DNA of 64,000 nucleotides, taken from NCBI GenBank assembly GCA_945902115.1, contig CAMDLY010000005.1:1-64000 (forward strand), read 5' to 3'. Under the pieces are notes generated by a model. The model did no database searches. It saw nothing but the letters and a program-made list of their open reading frames with translations, and was not told the origin of the DNA. The position numbers and the translations under genes are program-made. The DNA comes from Lishizhenia tianjinensis. Lineage in GTDB: Bacteria > Bacteroidota > Bacteroidia > Flavobacteriales_D > Crocinitomicaceae. Shown piece by piece: positions 19,426 through 29,161 of this stretch; within the stretch, counting starts at the first letter, position 1, and every line of letters starts with the position of its first letter.

Positions 19426-21222
19426 ATGAATCATATTCGAAATTTTTGCATTATCGCACACATCGACCACGGAAAAAGTACCCTGGCTGATCGTTTGCTA
19501 CAAGCTACTGGCACAATCTCAGACAGAGAAATGCAAAATCAAGCGTTGGATGACATGGATCTGGAAAGAGAACGGGGGATTACCATCAAAAGTCACGCGA
19601 TTCAGATGAACTACAAGCACGAAGGGCAAGACTATATATTGAATTTGATAGATACACCAGGACATGTAGATTTTTCCTACGAAGTGTCTCGTTCGATTGC
19701 CGCATGCGAAGGGGCCTTGCTCATTGTAGATGCCTCTCAAGGAATAGAAGCGCAGACAATTTCTAACCTATACCTTGCACTAGAGCACGATTTGGAGATA
19801 ATTCCAATACTCAATAAAATGGATTTACCCGGTGCTTTGCCGGAAGAAGTCTCTGACCAAATAGTTGACCTAATAGGTTGTGATTTCGCAGATATTATTC
19901 CCGCCTCTGGAAAAACAGGATTGGGGGTTGACCAAATATTAGAGGCCGTAATAAAAAGGATTCCCGCTCCAAAAGGCGATGAAAATGCCCCCTTACAAGC
20001 AATGATTTTTGATTCAGTTTTCAATCCATTTAGAGGGATAATTGCTTATTACAGGGTAAGAAATGGAGTTGTTAAAAAAGGACAAAAAGTTCGATTTTTT
20101 AATACCGGAAAAGACTATAATGCCGATGAAGTTGGTGTTTTAAAGATGGATCTTTTGCCAAAGAAAGAGGTGAGAGCTGGAGATGTAGGCTATATAATTT
20201 CTGGTATCAAGCAAGCAAATGAAGTTAAGGTTGGAGATACCATTACCGCCACAGAGAATCCATGTGAAAAAGCAATTAAAGGATTTGAAGATGTGAAGCC
20301 CATGGTATTTGCAGGAATTTATCCTGTAGACACCGAAGATTATGAGGAGCTGCGCTATTCTATGGAAAAACTACAGTTGAATGATTCGTCCTTGGTATTT
20401 GAACCGGAATCTTCTGCGGCACTTGGTTTTGGTTTTCGATGTGGGTTTTTAGGAATGCTACACATGGAAATCATTCAAGAGAGATTGGAACGCGAATTTA
20501 ACATGACGGTGATTACTACCGTTCCCAATGTTTCCTACAAGGCCTTCATGAAGAGAGATCCAGAAAAAGAATGTGTAGTGAACAATCCATCGGAGTTACC
20601 AGATCCAGGAGGTATTGATCGAATTGAAGAACCGTATATTAAAGCACAAGTAATTACCAAATCGGAATATGTTGGATCTATAATGACTTTGTGTATAGAG
20701 AAAAGAGGGGTGCTGAAGAATCAAATATACCTTACCCAAGATCGCGTGGAAATAACGTTTGAAATGCCTTTAGCGGAAATTGTTTTCGACTTCTATGACC
20801 GATTAAAAACCGTTTCGAGAGGTTATGCTTCGTTCGACTATTTTCCTATTGGGTACCAAGAATCTGATTTAGTAAAAATGGATTTGTTACTCAACGGAGA
20901 GCAAGTTGATGCCCTTTCTGCTCTTGTTCACAGAAGCAATGCATTTGACTTAGGTAAGAGAATTTGCATTAAATTACGGCAATTAATCCCGAGACAGCAA
21001 TTCGAAATTCCCATTCAAGCAGCTGTAGGAGCTAAGGTAATTGCCAGGGAAACAATAAAAGCATTAAGAAAAGATGTTACGGCAAAATGCTACGGGGGGG
21101 ATATCTCTCGTAAACGCAAATTACTAGAAAAACAAAAAGAAGGAAAGAAACGGATGCGTCAAGTAGGACGTGTAGAAGTACCACAAGAGGCTTTCTTGGC
21201 AGTCTTGAAATTAAACGATTAA
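19426..21222 (+). CDS. lepA: Elongation factor 4 (LepA)
   Basis: [31 protein letters not shown]...[39 protein letters not shown]. Confidence 0.97.
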   Translation: MNHIRNFCIIAHIDHGKSTLADRLLQATGTISDREMQNQALDDMDLERERGITIKSHAIQMNYKHEGQDYILNLIDTPGHVDFSYEVSRSIAACEGALLIVDASQGIEAQTISNLYLALEHDLEIIPILNKMDLPGALPEEVSDQIVDLIGCDFADIIPASGKTGLGVDQILEAVIKRIPAPKGDENAPLQAMIFDSVFNPFRGIIAYYRVRNGVVKKGQKVRFFNTGKDYNADEVGVLKMDLLPKKEVRAGDVGYIISGIKQANEVKVGDTITATENPCEKAIKGFEDVKPMVFAGIYPVDTEDYEELRYSMEKLQLNDSSLVFEPESSAALGFGFRCGFLGMLHMEIIQERLEREFNMTVITTVPNVSYKAFMKRDPEKECVVNNPSELPDPGGIDRIEEPYIKAQVITKSEYVGSIMTLCIEKRGVLKNQIYLTQDRVEITFEMPLAEIVFDFYDRLKTVSRGYASFDYFPIGYQESDLVKMDLLLNGEQVDALSALVHRSNAFDLGKRICIKLRQLIPRQQFEIPIQAAVGAKVIARETIKALRKDVTAKCYGGDISRKRKLLEKQKEGKKRMRQVGRVEVPQEAFLAVLKLND

Positions 21223-21233
21223 ATTAACTTATT

Positions 21234-21671
21234 ATGAATTCATTTTTGACAAGTATGCACTCAGGATTACGATGGGTTGTTCTGTTATTATTAATTTTTT
21301 CTATCTTCAATGCAATTGTTAGGCGGAATACTTACGAAAAAAAGGATCGCTTATTGTACATGTTTACCATGGTCAGCATGCATATTCAATTGGTGATAGG
21401 TTTAATTTTATACTTTTTTATTTCAGAAAAAGTACAATTTGTTGAGGGATGGATGAAAGTTAAGCTTTACCGTTTCTACGGAATGGAGCACTTGGTCGGC
21501 ATGATACTGGCTATTGCTTTGGTAACAATTGGGCATATTTCATCTAAAAAACAAACTGAAGCAAAATCTAAACACAAGAGAATCCTAATTTGGTATACCA
21601 TAGGATTAATTTTGATACTCGCATTTATCCCTTGGCCATTTAGAGCAGGTCTTCTTGGAAACTGGTTTTAG
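21234..21671 (+). CDS. Four-TM membrane protein, cytochrome b-like
   Basis: MHSGLRWVVLLLL plus further His residues (SMHIQL, MEHLVG, IGHIS) in predicted TM segments. Confidence 0.55.
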   Translation: MNSFLTSMHSGLRWVVLLLLIFSIFNAIVRRNTYEKKDRLLYMFTMVSMHIQLVIGLILYFFISEKVQFVEGWMKVKLYRFYGMEHLVGMILAIALVTIGHISSKKQTEAKSKHKRILIWYTIGLILILAFIPWPFRAGLLGNWF

Positions 21672-21672
21672 T

Positions 21673-21996
21673 ATGCGCTTTACTTTGACCGCCTTTTTAC
21701 CTGCCATTTTATTCTTTTGTTCGTGTGGACAAAGTATAGAAGAAATTGAAAAATTACCTATCGACGAAAAGGGAAAAGCCTTATATGAAAATAATTGCGC
21801 CAGTTGCCATGGTGTCGATGGAAAAATGGGTAATTCCGGGGCGAAGGATTTGAGCGAATCCACATTAACTGATCAAGAAACCATAAATGCCATATTGTAC
21901 GGAAATGAAAAAGGTATGCCTCCATTTAAAGATCAACTTGGCTCAGAGGAAAATATCACTTTGTTGCTTGCCTATGTTAAATCTTTGAGAAAATAA
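21673..21996 (+). CDS. c-type cytochrome lipoprotein
   Basis: Lipobox FFCSC; GKALYENNCASCHGVDGKMG...GMPPFKDQL. Start adjusted to ATG 21673. Confidence 0.85.
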   Translation: MRFTLTAFLPAILFFCSCGQSIEEIEKLPIDEKGKALYENNCASCHGVDGKMGNSGAKDLSESTLTDQETINAILYGNEKGMPPFKDQLGSEENITLLLAYVKSLRK

Positions 21997-23183
21997 TGCA
22001 GGAACACGTAAACTTAGATACTGTGCAAGAATCGTGTGTACTGGTTGGAGTAATTACTTCTGAAATCAACGAGGATATTGCCAAGGAACACCTCGATGAA
22101 CTAGAGTTTCTTGCGGAAACTGCCGGGGCCATAACAGTGGCTAAATTTTTTCAAAAATTACCTTTTCCGAATCCACGCACTTATGTTGGGACCGGAAAAA
22201 CAGAGGAAATCCGTCAATATATTAAAGCCGAAAATATCGAAATGGTGATATTCGACGACGAATTATCACCTTCACAACTTCGCAACATTGAACGTGAACT
22301 TGAGTGCAAAGTGCTTGACCGCACCATTTTAATACTAGATATTTTCGCGAGCAGAGCAAGGACATATCATTCCAAAACACAAGTAGAGTTGGCCCAACAC
22401 CAATACATGTTGCCTCGTTTAACAAGGATGTGGACGCACTTAGAAAGACAAAAAGGGGGAATTGGAATGCGTGGGCCTGGAGAATCTCAAATAGAAACAG
22501 ATAGACGAATAATTCAACAACGTATTTCATTGATGAAAGAGCGTTTGAAAGAAATCGATAAACAAATGACTGTTCAGCGTAGCAATCGTGGGCAATTGGT
22601 GCGGGTCGCTTTAGTTGGTTACACCAACGTAGGAAAAAGCACTTTGATGAATTTACTTTCTAAATCTGATGTTTTTGCTGAAAATAAGTTATTTGCCACC
22701 CTCGATACAACCGTTCGCAAGGTAGTAATCGACAACCTGCCTTTATTACTCACTGATACGGTTGGATTCATTAGAAAACTACCACAGCAACTGATGGAGT
22801 CTTTTAAATCTACGCTTGACGAGGTGAGGGAGGCCGATTTGTTAGTGCATGTCTTAGATATTTCGCATCCTAACTTTGAAGACCATTATGCGGTAGTTGC
22901 TGAAACTCTCCACGAAATCGACAAAACGGAGAAACAAACTGTCATCGTTTTTAATAAAATTGACATCTATCGTCCTGAAACACTGGTAAATGAGGCAGAA
23001 GAAGATCTCACTTCACTTGAATCCTTGAAAAAATCATGGATGGCGCGAATGAACAATAAAACGAAATGCGTTTTTATCTCTGCCGAAAACAAAGAAAACA
23101 TAGACGAACTAAAGCAGGTGGTTTACGAGGAGGTAAAAGAAATTTTTAAAATCCGTTATCCTTATAATAACTTTCTTTACTGA
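21996..23183 (+). CDS. hflX: GTPase HflX
   Basis: RTYVGTGKTEEI; GGIGMRGPGESQIETDRR; ALVGYTNVGKSTLMNLLS; TDTVGFIRKLP. Confidence 0.95.
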   Translation: MQEHVNLDTVQESCVLVGVITSEINEDIAKEHLDELEFLAETAGAITVAKFFQKLPFPNPRTYVGTGKTEEIRQYIKAENIEMVIFDDELSPSQLRNIERELECKVLDRTILILDIFASRARTYHSKTQVELAQHQYMLPRLTRMWTHLERQKGGIGMRGPGESQIETDRRIIQQRISLMKERLKEIDKQMTVQRSNRGQLVRVALVGYTNVGKSTLMNLLSKSDVFAENKLFATLDTTVRKVVIDNLPLLLTDTVGFIRKLPQQLMESFKSTLDEVREADLLVHVLDISHPNFEDHYAVVAETLHEIDKTEKQTVIVFNKIDIYRPETLVNEAEEDLTSLESLKKSWMARMNNKTKCVFISAENKENIDELKQVVYEEVKEIFKIRYPYNNFLY

Positions 23184-23470
23184 CTTTTTTCTTTCTCTTT
23201 GATGATTTGCTTTTTCAGCGCATCAATTGTTTCGTCTACCGCTTCCTCAAAAGACTTACACTTCCTTTTCGCAAACAATTCCTTACCAGGCACTAGGAGT
23301 TTAATTTCAGTAATTTTATTCTCTTTTTCCCTGTCTTTATCTAAGCGCAGAAAAACCTCTGCTGAAATCACATGTTGATTGAATTGTTCTAATTTGTTTA
23401 ACTTGTCTGAGATAAAATCCAATAGTTTTTTGTCTGCTTTGAAATGAATAGAGTGCATTTGTATTTCCAT
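23177..23470 (-). CDS. hpf: Short ribosome hibernation-promoting factor
   Basis: MEIQMHSIHFKADKKLLDFISDKLNKLEQF; C-terminal SFEEAVDETIDALKKQI. Confidence 0.85.
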   Translation of the reverse strand: MEIQMHSIHFKADKKLLDFISDKLNKLEQFNQHVISAEVFLRLDKDREKENKITEIKLLVPGKELFAKRKCKSFEEAVDETIDALKKQIIKEKEKSQ

Positions 23471-23478
23471 AAGAACTC

Positions 23479-24348
23479 TTATTTATGGCCTCTGGGGTGC
23501 GCCTGTGAATAAATATTCGTTAATTGAGCAAACGAATTATGGGTATAGACCTGTGTTGCGGATAAATTTGCATGGCCCAATAAATCCTTCAAAGTTTCTA
23601 AGCCAGAACCTCTATTCAACATATGGGTTGCAAACGTATGACGCAGCACGTGAGGACTTTTTTTATCCAAACTCGTTACCACACTAAGGTAGTAATTTAT
23701 TTTCCTGTAAACAAAGGCAGGGTACATTTTATTTCCGTTCTTCAAAACCAATAAACAAGGAGTATCTCCGAGTGACTTATTTTTAATATACACAAACGAT
23801 TGTAACTTTTTAGTTAGTGTCGAGGATATAGGAATCAAACGTTCTTTATTTCTCTTTCCAAGAACCTTGATCCTTCCGTCAGCAATATCATTATCTTTTA
23901 ATTGAATCAATTCACTCAAACGAATTCCTGTTTGATAAAAAAGTTCAAACATTAATTCATCCCGCTTTCCCTCAAAATCGTCACTAAAAACCCCTTTTAA
24001 TCGTTCTGTTTTTAACTCACTTTCTTTAGCAAAAACAGGAAGTCTTTTTTCATTTTTGGGGCCTTGTATTTTTTGAATCGGGTTAATTTCAATCACTCCT
24101 TCTTTTCTTAACCACTTGTAAAAAGTTCTTAAACAAGCCAATTTTCTATTTACTGATTTATTTGAGATACCATTTTCGATAAGCGTTACCATCCAAGATC
24201 GGACATTTCGGTGTTTTACAGAGGCAATATCTAGTTGATTTTCCTCAAGAAATAGCTCAAATTGCAACAAGTCCTGATCATATGCAACTGTTGTATGATC
24301 GGAATATCGTTTTTCAAATGTTAAATACTGGATGAATTTATCGCGCAT
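23479..24348 (-). CDS. XerC/XerD-type tyrosine recombinase
   Basis: QTGIRLSELIQL, HVLRHTFATHMLNRG, LGHANLSATQVYTH: R-H-R-Y residues intact. Confidence 0.93.
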   Translation of the reverse strand: MRDKFIQYLTFEKRYSDHTTVAYDQDLLQFELFLEENQLDIASVKHRNVRSWMVTLIENGISNKSVNRKLACLRTFYKWLRKEGVIEINPIQKIQGPKNEKRLPVFAKESELKTERLKGVFSDDFEGKRDELMFELFYQTGIRLSELIQLKDNDIADGRIKVLGKRNKERLIPISSTLTKKLQSFVYIKNKSLGDTPCLLVLKNGNKMYPAFVYRKINYYLSVVTSLDKKSPHVLRHTFATHMLNRGSGLETLKDLLGHANLSATQVYTHNSFAQLTNIYSQAHPRGHK

Positions 24349-24352
24349 AAAA

Positions 24353-24372
24353 AAAGGAGCCTGAGCTCCTTT
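24353..24372 (-). terminator. Terminator/attenuator between rpsU and the xerC-like gene
   Basis: Minus strand AAAGGAGC-TCAG-GCTCCTTT (8-bp perfect stem), then a T run directly abutting ATG at 24348. Confidence 0.7.
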
Positions 24373-24396
24373 AACGAATTTTTTGTAACAAGGTTA

Positions 24397-24588
24397 CTAT
24401 AATTGTTCAGACTGCATTCGTTGTTTGTAGGCAGCTTTAATAACTTCTTGACGACGGACAATAGAAGGTTTCTCGAATTGCTTTCTGCTTCGTAATTGTT
24501 TCATTACGTTTGTTTTCTCGTACTTCTTCTTGTACTTCTTCAACGCCTTCTCGATATTTTCTCCTTCTTTAATCGGTATAATCAACAT
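24397..24588 (-). CDS. rpsU: 30S ribosomal protein S21 (bS21)
   Basis: MLIIPIKEGENIEKALKKYKKKYEKTNVMKQLRSRKQFEKPSIVRRQEVIKAAYKQR. Confidence 0.95.
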   Translation of the reverse strand: MLIIPIKEGENIEKALKKYKKKYEKTNVMKQLRSRKQFEKPSIVRRQEVIKAAYKQRMQSEQL

Positions 24589-24654
24589 ATAATCTACTAT
24601 TTAAATTCAACTTTGAGTGGCAAAGATACAATATAATCCGCTAACTCACAAGAG

Positions 24655-25794
24655 TTACTTCAAAATTTCTCTTGATATCACCAATTTCTGTATTTCCGAG
24701 GTTCCTTCACCTATTGTCATCAATTTAGAGTCTCGAAGAAACTTCTCCGCGGGATACTCTTTGGTGTAACCATAACCTCCCATAATTTGAACTGCTTCGT
24801 TTCCACACCTCACCGCTACCTCTGAGGAATAATACTTAGCGAAGGCTCCGGCCTTTGTAACAGGAAGTTTTTTATTTTTTAAAAAGGCCGCTTGCATCGT
24901 GAGTAATTCAGCAGCTTCAATTTCTGTAGCCATATCAGCTAGCTTAAAACCAATTGCTTGGAAATGGGCAATTGGCTGACCAAATTGTTCCCTTTCTTTG
25001 GAATATTTCAAAGACGCTTCGTAAGCTCCTCTGGCTATTCCACAACTTAAACTTGCAATAGAAATTCTTCCACCATCAAGAATTTGCATAGCTTGACGGA
25101 AACCCGCACCAACCTCTCCGATTACATTTTCCTCTGGCACTCGCACATTGTCGAAAATCAACTCTGCAGTTTCACTTGCTCTAACACCTAATTTTTCTTT
25201 TATTTTCACAGCCGAGAATCCCGGAGTACCTTTTTCTATGATAAATGCTGTTATACCATTCGAATCTAGCAACTCTCCGGTTCTTATCAAGACCACTGAA
25301 ACATCACCCGATAAACCATGAGTAATCCAGTTTTTTGCTCCGTTAATTACCCATTCATTTCCCTCCTTAACAGCTGTAGTTTTCATACGCATAGCATCTG
25401 AACCCGTGTTCGGTTCTGTCAATCCCCATGCACCAATCCATTCACCGGAAGCCAACTTCGGTAGGTATTTTCTCTTTTGCTCTTCATTGCCGTGGTAATA
25501 AATATGCCCAGTACACAAAGAATTATGGGCTGCAACACTCAAACCAACTCCACCGCATACTTTTCCTAACTCCATCAAGGCAGTTGCATATTCGAAATAG
25601 GAAAATCCCGAGCCACCGTATTCTTCAGGAATAAAAATTCCGAGTAATCCTAGCTCCCCCATCTTCTTCATGGTTTCCACAGGAAAGTATTCTTCGTCAT
25701 CCCATTTTTTCATGTAGGGACGAATTTCTTTCTCTGCAAAATCACGCACCATTTGTGCAATCATCAATTGGTTCTCGTTAAGCTCAAAATTCAT
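24655..25794 (-). CDS. Acyl-CoA dehydrogenase
   Basis: [53 protein letters not shown]. Confidence 0.95.
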   Translation of the reverse strand: MNFELNENQLMIAQMVRDFAEKEIRPYMKKWDDEEYFPVETMKKMGELGLLGIFIPEEYGGSGFSYFEYATALMELGKVCGGVGLSVAAHNSLCTGHIYYHGNEEQKRKYLPKLASGEWIGAWGLTEPNTGSDAMRMKTTAVKEGNEWVINGAKNWITHGLSGDVSVVLIRTGELLDSNGITAFIIEKGTPGFSAVKIKEKLGVRASETAELIFDNVRVPEENVIGEVGAGFRQAMQILDGGRISIASLSCGIARGAYEASLKYSKEREQFGQPIAHFQAIGFKLADMATEIEAAELLTMQAAFLKNKKLPVTKAGAFAKYYSSEVAVRCGNEAVQIMGGYGYTKEYPAEKFLRDSKLMTIGEGTSEIQKLVISREILK

Positions 25795-25805
25795 TTAGAT
25801 TGTTT

Positions 25806-26336
25806 TTAAAAGCACGCTAAATTAACTATATTCGATGAAAACTTACTCAATTTTTCTTCTCCATTTAAAAAACTCAAGCTCACCAAAAAGTTAAATCCGG
25901 CTATTTGCCCCCCGCATTTCGTAACTAAGTTGGCAGCAGCCTCTGCAGAACCTCCTGTAGCAAGTAGGTCGTCGTGAATCAGAATTCTCTGACCAGGCTC
26001 TATGGCATCTTCGTGTAACTCTATGGCCGAAAACCCATACTCCAACTCGTAAGAAAAACTAACCTTTTTGTAGGGTAATTTCCCTTCTTTCCTGATGAGG
26101 ATGAATGGGACACCTAAACGCATCGCCAAGGGATAACCAAATAGAAACCCACGACTTTCTATTCCAGCAACACCATCTATTTGTTGGTTTTTATATAACT
26201 CCTCCAAATGGTCCAATATCTCGTTGGAGATAGATGGATTTAACATAATAGGCGAGATGTCCTTAAATAGAATCCCTGGTTTTGGGAAATCGGGAACATC
26301 TCTAATTACTGCTTTTAATTTTTCTTCTAAAGTCAT
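25806..26336 (-). CDS. apt: Adenine phosphoribosyltransferase
   Basis: VRDVPDFPKPGILFKDISPIM; GIESRGFLFGYPLA; RILIHDDLLATGGSAEAA. Confidence 0.95.
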   Translation of the reverse strand: MTLEEKLKAVIRDVPDFPKPGILFKDISPIMLNPSISNEILDHLEELYKNQQIDGVAGIESRGFLFGYPLAMRLGVPFILIRKEGKLPYKKVSFSYELEYGFSAIELHEDAIEPGQRILIHDDLLATGGSAEAAANLVTKCGGQIAGFNFLVSLSFLNGEEKLSKFSSNIVNLACF

Positions 26337-26337
26337 T

Positions 26338-27231
26338 TTACAAAGTTACGTAAGGAAGTATTTTCTTGTATGTTTTTTCATCGATTAATACCGATTCTTT
26401 TAATTCATTCAAGGATTTAAATGAGCCTCTTTGCAAACGCATTTTAACAATGGAATTGGATTGATTCCAATTCAAGTAAGGATGTGCATTTAACTCTTCC
26501 GTAGAACAAGAATTGACATTGATTTGATTGATAATTGATGGGTCTAATTTAATAAATGGTTTAATCGATTCAATTAATTCTGGAGTCATTTTGTAGACTT
26601 CTTGAAGTTGTTCCACTTGAATAAACCCTCCTAATTTAGTCCGATATTCGATGATTTTAGCAGAGAGATATGGCCCTATGCCCTTTAAGCGTTCAAGTTC
26701 TTCCTTAGAGGCGGCGTTAATTTCAAGCGCTTTAATTTCCTTTTTTGGCAATTGTTCTTTCGTATTTACAACAGGTGTGATGGGATCAACAATTGAGTAA
26801 ATAACAGAATCCTTTATGAGCAAAAATAATTGCTCAGGAATTACGAATATTTGTTTAAGTTGATCCTCGTTTTTGATGCCTCTGGAGGAAAATTTAATTA
26901 CCACATTTGATTGTTTTTCTGACAACCCCAGATACATCCATTGTGCTAATGAATATTGTGCAGGATCAAATTTTTGAGGAGGCAGTTTAAATCTTGACTT
27001 TTTTCCTTTATTTTCCTTCGATTTATTTGAAACAGCGTTCTTATGGCCTTCATGAAAAAATTCCATCTCTTCCGTAGTTAACTGTGATGAAATCGGAGGG
27101 TTAAGGCGTAACAAAATTCTCGGGATAAATACAAGCGCCAAACAACATATCACAAAAACATAAACACCTCTTCTCGCTCGCCGAGAGATATAAAATGGAG
27201 CCTCTTTGTTATTGGACGGTTTCGTCGTCAT
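26338..27231 (-). CDS. Helix-hairpin-helix (ComEA-like) membrane-anchored protein
   Basis: N-terminal TM; LEINAASKEELERLKGIGPYLSAKIIEYRTKLGGFIQVEQLQEV; second motif INVNSCSTEELNAHPYL. Confidence 0.85.
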   Translation of the reverse strand: MTTKPSNNKEAPFYISRRARRGVYVFVICCLALVFIPRILLRLNPPISSQLTTEEMEFFHEGHKNAVSNKSKENKGKKSRFKLPPQKFDPAQYSLAQWMYLGLSEKQSNVVIKFSSRGIKNEDQLKQIFVIPEQLFLLIKDSVIYSIVDPITPVVNTKEQLPKKEIKALEINAASKEELERLKGIGPYLSAKIIEYRTKLGGFIQVEQLQEVYKMTPELIESIKPFIKLDPSIINQINVNSCSTEELNAHPYLNWNQSNSIVKMRLQRGSFKSLNELKESVLIDEKTYKKILPYVTL

Positions 27232-27355
27232 TAGCTGAATTGGCGTCGGGGCCCTCTTGTTTCTTACTTACAAGAACCTTAAAGAAGAAATAGGCAGTAA
27301 TTAAAGTTACTGTGATTTCCGTAACAAGCATCATGGTTAAACCTTCCGTACTCAT
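27209..27355 (-). CDS. MetS-like NSS transporter small subunit (48 aa), absent from ORF track
   Basis: Manual translation: MSTEGLTMMLVTEITVTLITAYFFFKVLVSKKQEGPDANSANDDETVQ. One TM; ATG overlaps the transporter TGA (ATGA, 27355-27352). Confidence 0.75.
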   Translation of the reverse strand: MSTEGLTMMLVTEITVTLITAYFFFKVLVSKKQEGPDANSANDDETVQ

Positions 27356-29127
27356 GTCGTTTTAAATTTAGATTTTCTACTCGCCACATATACCAAATAG
27401 GCAATTCCTAACCACAAGAGAAGTAGAAAAATTCTACTGATATTCTTGTAAAGAATGGTTTTTTCCTCGTTAGCAATTTTACTTTCTCTATACTTTTTAT
27501 CGTTCCGAATCTTTTTCAACTCACGTTGTTTTTTAATCAATAAATAAGTTGGTATTGATATGTGCTTGTCTACAGATAACTGCTCATCAGAATGAACCAC
27601 TGGATCCAAAAACTCCATTTTGAAGTCTGCTTTCTTTGCTAATTTTTCCTGTTGCTCAAACGACTTTTTTTCCATTTCCTTATCATTCTGCCATAAGGCT
27701 ATTTTCTCTCCTGAAGCGCTGTGATTAAGCGTTTCAATGATATCAGGAACGCTATTGATGAAAACCCAACCAAGAAGAAGCGGAGTAACGTATTGAATGA
27801 TGTACTTAAAAATTATCGGAACCTTTATCTCAGCTCCTTTATTAATTTCCTTCCATCCTTTGTCCATACCGAATATCCAACCAAATAAAATAATTTCCAC
27901 TAGGGCAAATAACACCAAGGATACCGTACCCGCCCAATAATCGTACTCGTCAAACACACCGTTATTAAAAAATAAAACGGTTGGTAAACCAAGTAAAAAA
28001 ACTGCAATACCAAAAGCCCACGCAGCATTCTTCTCCTTCCAACCGAACTCATCCGAAAGGAATCCCATAACAGGCGTTCCCATGGCCAATGACGACGTGA
28101 TACCTGCAAAGAATAACAAGCCGAACCACGCAACACCGGCTAATACGCCCAAGAGGCTTCCCCATTGTTCAAAAAGGTATGGCATAGTCTTAAATCCTAG
28201 ACCTAGACCTCCCCCTTCACTCAAAAGTTCTTTCATTCCATCGATACCCAGATATCCTACAGTGATTGGAATAATAATCGCAGAACCGAGAACTATTTCT
28301 ACAAATCCGTTCATCCAGCCTGCACTCATGGCATTCAGTGCGATGTCATCTTTACTTTTTACGTAAGAGGCATAACACTGTATCGAACCCATTCCTATGG
28401 ATAAGGTGAAAAATATCTGTCCTGCTGCTGCTAGCCAAACTTTTGACTCCCAAATAGTCGAGTAATCGGGGGTCCAAAGATAATCTAATCCTAAGGTTCC
28501 ATCGAATAGAGCGCCATTTTCTCCTGCCTCAATGGTAACTGCTTTATACGCTAAAAAAGCTCCGAAAAGAATCAAAAGCGGCATACCAATTTTTGCAGCT
28601 TTCTCTACTCCACCGCTCAAGCCTTTTGACAGTATCCAAGTATTGAGCAATAAACATACTATCCAAAAAACTACAGGTTCATAGGTATTAAGAGATACAT
28701 AGTCCCCAAAAAAATTAGCTACTTCTCCCTGCGTTTTTCCTCCAAAAGTATCAGCAATACTGTGCCACACATAAGAAATAGTCCAAGACTCTAAGTAACA
28801 ATAATAAGCAGCAACCACGAGATTGGTAAAAATTCCAAAAACACCAATATATTTCCATAGTGACCTTTTATTCATCGAATCGAGAATAAACGGAGTTGAA
28901 TGATGTCCTTTGGTTCCTCCAAACCGTCCTATTGACCACTCCACAAATAACAGAGGAATTCCCATCAAAAGGAAACAAACTAAATAGGGTATTATAAAAG
29001 CTCCTCCTCCATTTTCTATTGCTTGAACTGGAAATCTAAGGAAATTTCCTAAGCCGACAGCGTTTCCTGCCATGGCTAAAACTAACCCTACTCTAGACCC
29101 CCAACCAGATGCTCCTGTATTTGACAT
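27352..29127 (-). CDS. Neurotransmitter:sodium symporter (NSS) family transporter
   Basis: SRVGLVLAMAGNAVGLGNFLRFPVQAIENGGGAFIIPYLVCFLLMGIPLLFVEWSIGRFGG. Confidence 0.93.
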   Translation of the reverse strand: MSNTGASGWGSRVGLVLAMAGNAVGLGNFLRFPVQAIENGGGAFIIPYLVCFLLMGIPLLFVEWSIGRFGGTKGHHSTPFILDSMNKRSLWKYIGVFGIFTNLVVAAYYCYLESWTISYVWHSIADTFGGKTQGEVANFFGDYVSLNTYEPVVFWIVCLLLNTWILSKGLSGGVEKAAKIGMPLLILFGAFLAYKAVTIEAGENGALFDGTLGLDYLWTPDYSTIWESKVWLAAAGQIFFTLSIGMGSIQCYASYVKSKDDIALNAMSAGWMNGFVEIVLGSAIIIPITVGYLGIDGMKELLSEGGGLGLGFKTMPYLFEQWGSLLGVLAGVAWFGLLFFAGITSSLAMGTPVMGFLSDEFGWKEKNAAWAFGIAVFLLGLPTVLFFNNGVFDEYDYWAGTVSLVLFALVEIILFGWIFGMDKGWKEINKGAEIKVPIIFKYIIQYVTPLLLGWVFINSVPDIIETLNHSASGEKIALWQNDKEMEKKSFEQQEKLAKKADFKMEFLDPVVHSDEQLSVDKHISIPTYLLIKKQRELKKIRNDKKYRESKIANEEKTILYKNISRIFLLLLWLGIAYLVYVASRKSKFKTT

Positions 29128-29161
29128 AACTAATATTTTGTAGGATACGAATATACAATTT

